Below are positions 34,529 to 36,608 of a DNA stretch of 36,608 nucleotides, one piece after another. Positions within the stretch are counted from its first letter, which is position 1; each line of letters starts with the position of its first letter. Below the pieces are notes generated by a model. That model was not told the origin of the DNA, did not search any database, and saw nothing but the letters and a program-made list of their open reading frames with translations. A program made the translations under genes and the position numbers. The DNA is from Burkholderiales bacterium (GTDB lineage: Bacteria > Pseudomonadota > Gammaproteobacteria > Burkholderiales > Casimicrobiaceae), in NCBI GenBank assembly GCA_020851235.1, contig JADZDD010000015.1, forward strand, positions 1 to 36,608, read 5' to 3'.

Positions 34529-35997
34529 GGTTGGGCAACGAGGCGACTCGACCACAGCGGCGGCGGCACGCTCGTCTCGAAGTGCTTGATGCATTCGGGA
34601 GCGAGGGTCGCGCCGTCGGGGGCGTCGAGGAAGGCGGCGATGAGCCGCGGACCGCAGGCGTGCGGCGACACGATGTGCCCGTAGCCGGGGGCGACGATGT
34701 GGCGGCTGCGCGCGAGGCCCCTGGCGACCTCGGTGCCGTACGCGGGTGGGGTCACCGGATCCATGCCGCCGGAGAAGAGGAGCGTCGGCACGTCGCTTGT
34801 GAGCGGCTGCGCGAAGTCGGCGGGCGCGCTGCCGTGCGGCCAGATGCCGCAAACCGATAACGTGCGCTCGGCGAGCGTGCGCGTGGGCAGCGGTGCGAGG
34901 CGGCGATCCGCCTCGGCCGGCGTCATGCGCGGGGCATCCTCGGTGCAGGTGACCGAGAACAGCAGCGCGGTGTTCATCGCCTCCGGCTGCGTCGGGGACG
35001 GCGTCGGCAGCGCGGCGAGCAGCGGTGCAATCTGGCCGTCGGCGGCGAGCGCCAGCAATTCGGGCAGCATCGCTGCCGTCTCCGGCGTGTAGGTGAGCGG
35101 TTGCACGAGGGCCAGCACGAGGTCGAACGTCGCGTGCACGTTGCGCGACGCGCCGGTTGCCGGATCGACGATCGCAACGTCGCGACCGTCGCGCCCGAAC
35201 GCCGTCTCGACGGCGCCGAGCACGTCGCCGATCGCAGGGTGCGCCTTGCCGCAGGTCGCACTCGCGGCGCAGGCGGCGAGGATCGCGTGCAGCGCCGCTT
35301 CGCGGGTGACCCACAGATCGACGGGAATGACCATGCCGGGCGGCGCCACCCCGTCGAGGATCATCGTGCGCACACGATCCGGATGTCGGCGCGTGTATTC
35401 CTGCGCCACGCGGGTGCCGTAGCTGCCGCCCCACAGGTTCCAGCGCGCATAGCCCAAGGCTTCACGCATTGCCTCGAGATCGGCGATCCACGCGCTCGTC
35501 GTGTACTGCGCCGGATCGACGCCGCCGCTCGCAAGCTCGTCGCGGCAGGCGCGGGCGCGCGGAAGCGGGTCGGTCTCGAGGACGTCGTCGTCCGTCGGCT
35601 TGAACGCGGCGCAGGTCAGCGGTGACGAGCGCCCCGTGCCACGCTGGTCGACGAGCACGACGTCGCGCGTGCGCCGCACGTCGGTCAGCCGCTCGGCGAA
35701 AACGCCCAGATTCGACGCGGCCTGTCCCGGGCCGCCGGCGAGGATGACGAGCGGATCGGCCTCGGGTGAGGCGGAATTGGCGGGGAGGATCGCGGCGAAG
35801 ATCCGAATCCGGCGCGCGTCCGGTGCGCTGCGATTTTCCGGAACCTCGATCGTTGCGCACTGGACCGCGGTCGCGACCCGCGGCAGGCGACACTCGGCGA
35901 GCGCGACGCGGCGCGAAACCGTCGTCGCGCGATCGCAGGCGCTCAGGGAGAGCACGAGTGCCAGGGCCGCGGCGAGCGTGCCCAAGGTTCGGAGCAT
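34525..35997 (-). CDS. Secreted TAP-like alpha/beta-hydrolase (S33 peptidase family)
   Basis: Predicted periplasmic or outer-membrane-anchored aminopeptidase/proline iminopeptidase relative, 490 residues from ATG 35997. The N-terminus is a lipoprotein signal, RTLGTLAAALALVLSLSAC, with lipid-modified Cys21. The oxyanion motif is LAGGPGQ, the nucleophile elbow GGSYG with Ser192, and the C-terminal part supplies the acid in SGGMDPVTPP and the histidine in GYGHIVS. The region after residue 390 matches the TAP C-terminal domain. Several cysteines (for example in CAASATCGK) suggest disulfides. It is translationally coupled to the NatAB-like genes downstream. Substrate unknown. Confidence 0.9.
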   Translation of the reverse strand: MLRTLGTLAAALALVLSLSACDRATTVSRRVALAECRLPRVATAVQCATIEVPENRSAPDARRIRIFAAILPANSASPEADPLVILAGGPGQAASNLGVFAERLTDVRRTRDVVLVDQRGTGRSSPLTCAAFKPTDDDVLETDPLPRARACRDELASGGVDPAQYTTSAWIADLEAMREALGYARWNLWGGSYGTRVAQEYTRRHPDRVRTMILDGVAPPGMVIPVDLWVTREAALHAILAACAASATCGKAHPAIGDVLGAVETAFGRDGRDVAIVDPATGASRNVHATFDLVLALVQPLTYTPETAAMLPELLALAADGQIAPLLAALPTPSPTQPEAMNTALLFSVTCTEDAPRMTPAEADRRLAPLPTRTLAERTLSVCGIWPHGSAPADFAQPLTSDVPTLLFSGGMDPVTPPAYGTEVARGLARSRHIVAPGYGHIVSPHACGPRLIAAFLDAPDGATLAPECIKHFETSVPPPLWSSRLVAQP

Positions 35998-36005
35998 GGG
36001 GGCCG

Positions 36006-36011
36006 ATGGTA
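36006..36011 (-). promoter_or_regulatory. Candidate -10 (TACCAT) placed for a leaderless peptidase mRNA
   Basis: Minus-strand TACCAT ends eight bases before ATG 35997, with only GC-rich bases between and no ribosome site. The sequence GCTACCATCG also occurs at the candidate promoter of the next gene upstream. Confidence 0.45.
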
Positions 36012-36049
36012 GCAAAGCGCCGTCCGGTCGCCGGCGCGCCCCGGCGCGA

Positions 36050-36301
36050 CTACGCGGCGGCGCTCGCGATGATGAAGCGCACGACGAGCACGAGGAGGAG
36101 CACGAGGACGAGCGCCATCAGCACGCCGACGACGACGACCTGCTGCGGGCGAAGCGTGACGGTGTCGCGCTGCATCGATCTTCCCTTGCGGATCCCGAAG
36201 AAGCTCGACAGCACGACCGGGACGACCTCGAGCCAGGAGGCGGCGCGCGGCCCGGAGCTGGGGTCGGCGGGGCGGTCGGGCGGGGGCGGGGGAAGCGGCA
36301 T
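36050..36301 (-). CDS. DUF2970 single-pass membrane protein
   Basis: An 83-residue inner-membrane protein. The start is ATG 36301, chosen because the upstream in-frame sequence is Arg-rich and not family-like. A proline-rich N-terminus leads to ASWLEVVPVVLSSFFGIRKG, then MQRDTVTLRPQQ and one C-terminal helix (about 54-78, very Val/Leu-rich). The W-x-V-x-x-V-x-x-SFFG-x-RKG pattern is the signature of DUF2970, found mainly in betaproteobacteria, function unknown. It lies 52 bases before the peptidase gene on the same strand and opposite to clpB. Confidence 0.85.
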   Translation of the reverse strand: MPLPPPPPDRPADPSSGPRAASWLEVVPVVLSSFFGIRKGRSMQRDTVTLRPQQVVVVGVLMALVLVLLLVLVVRFIIASAAA

Positions 36302-36364
36302 GGTCGAGGCAGCGCGCCGGGTGCGGCGATCCACCGGCGCGCGGCGCCGCGCCGCGGCCCGACG

Positions 36365-36370
36365 ATGGTA
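36365..36370 (-). promoter_or_regulatory. Candidate -10 element (TACCAT) for the DUF2970 gene
   Basis: Minus-strand TACCAT ends 63 bases before ATG 36301. It is embedded in GCTACCATCG, the same ten bases as at the peptidase start. No clear -35. Confidence 0.35.
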
Positions 36371-36425
36371 GCACCGACCGTATCGCCGCCCGCCGCACAA
36401 TGTCCCCGCGCGCCGCCGATTCCTA

Positions 36426-36453
36426 TTGAATCCATAGGGTCATTCCCAATCTA
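36426..36453 (+). promoter_or_regulatory. Heat-shock (sigma-32-type) promoter for clpB
   Basis: TTGAA at 36426-36430 and CCCAATCTA at 36445-36453 are separated by 14 bases, close to the CTTGAA / CCCCATNT pattern and spacing of sigma-32 promoters. It lies in an AT-richer patch than its surroundings and ends about 33 bases before ATG 36487. This agrees with clpB being a classic heat-shock gene. Confidence 0.65.
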
Positions 36454-36486
36454 GAAGGACAACCGATCCTTTTCGCAGGATGCACC

Positions 36487-36608
36487 ATGCGCTTCGACAA
36501 GCTCACCACCAAGTTCCAGCAGGCATTGAACGACGCCCAGAGTCTCGCCCTGGGCAACGACAACGGCTTCATCGAGCCGCAGCACCTCCTGGCGGCGCTC
36601 CTCGCGCA
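36487..36608 (+). CDS. clpB: ATP-dependent chaperone ClpB, N-terminal fragment
   Basis: Start of the Hsp100 disaggregase that rescues aggregated proteins with DnaK; only 40 codons are inside the window. The visible [20 protein letters not shown] and [12 protein letters not shown] match the N-terminal Clp repeat domain of ClpB. AGGA lies six bases before the ATG. The gene runs off the right edge, so its ATPase domains cannot be checked. ClpA also has a Clp-N domain, but this opening matches ClpB and the promoter fits. Confidence 0.93.
   Translation, partial: MRFDKLTTKFQQALNDAQSLALGNDNGFIEPQHLLAALLA

Overview
The window is a GC-rich, densely packed stretch of bacterial chromosome, most likely from a betaproteobacterium. 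I base this on gene order (hldD-comEA-cysM; tsaB-rimI-family 4 uracil-DNA glycosylase; lplT facing away from alr), on a DUF2970 protein next to clpB, and on core Gram-negative genes such as heptose epimerase. I see no phage, insertion sequence, integron, CRISPR array or plasmid gene, and coding style is uniform, so this looks like core chromosome and not an island. Both ends cut through genes: a LytS-type kinase on the left (5' end missing) and clpB on the right (only its start present).

Layout. 1-3 kb: LytS/LytTR two-component pair, then a zinc-type cation diffusion facilitator with a histidine-rich N-terminus. 3-8.5 kb: CorA, nicotinate phosphoribosyltransferase, an unaccompanied GspE/PilB-type ATPase, an exported MsrB and a small unrecognised exported protein. 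8.7-12.2 kb: a membrane PAS histidine kinase facing away from a sigma-54 response regulator, plus a small DUF3606 gene. 12.4-14.7 kb: an aminoglycoside-phosphotransferase-like kinase, tRNA-Ser(UGA) and a Bax-inhibitor-1 family membrane protein followed by a clear intrinsic terminator. 14.7-20.5 kb: rlmD facing away from tsaB-rimI-UDG, then a lemA-TPM-TPM cluster. 20.5-26.4 kb: lplT facing away from alr-hldD-comEA, then cysM and a PolB-like 3'-5' exonuclease. 26.5-32.6 kb: tesA-selU-phzF (minus strand, 4-base overlaps) facing away from a YbbA/YbbP-like ABC pair. 32.6-36.3 kb: a minus-strand run of DUF2970 gene, secreted TAP-like peptidase, NatA-like ATPase and NatB-like permease. 36.4 kb: a heat-shock-type promoter and the start of clpB.

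Functional links. Several neighbours fit known partnerships: TsaB and RimI (tRNA t6A and ribosomal-protein acetylation, commonly adjacent), LemA with TPM proteins, and TesA with YbbA/YbbP, which also sit together in E. coli. The peptidase-NatAB run is translationally coupled and may be a single unit of unknown substrate.

The most unusual signal is regulatory. At least four genes (the GspE-like ATPase, tsaB, cysM and the TAP-like peptidase) have a -10-like hexamer only 6-8 bases before the start codon and no Shine-Dalgarno sequence, which predicts leaderless mRNAs. I did not find a convincing wholly new multi-gene system. The candidates most worth testing are the leaderless set, the divergent kinase/sigma-54 regulator pair, and the peptidase-NatAB-DUF2970 run.
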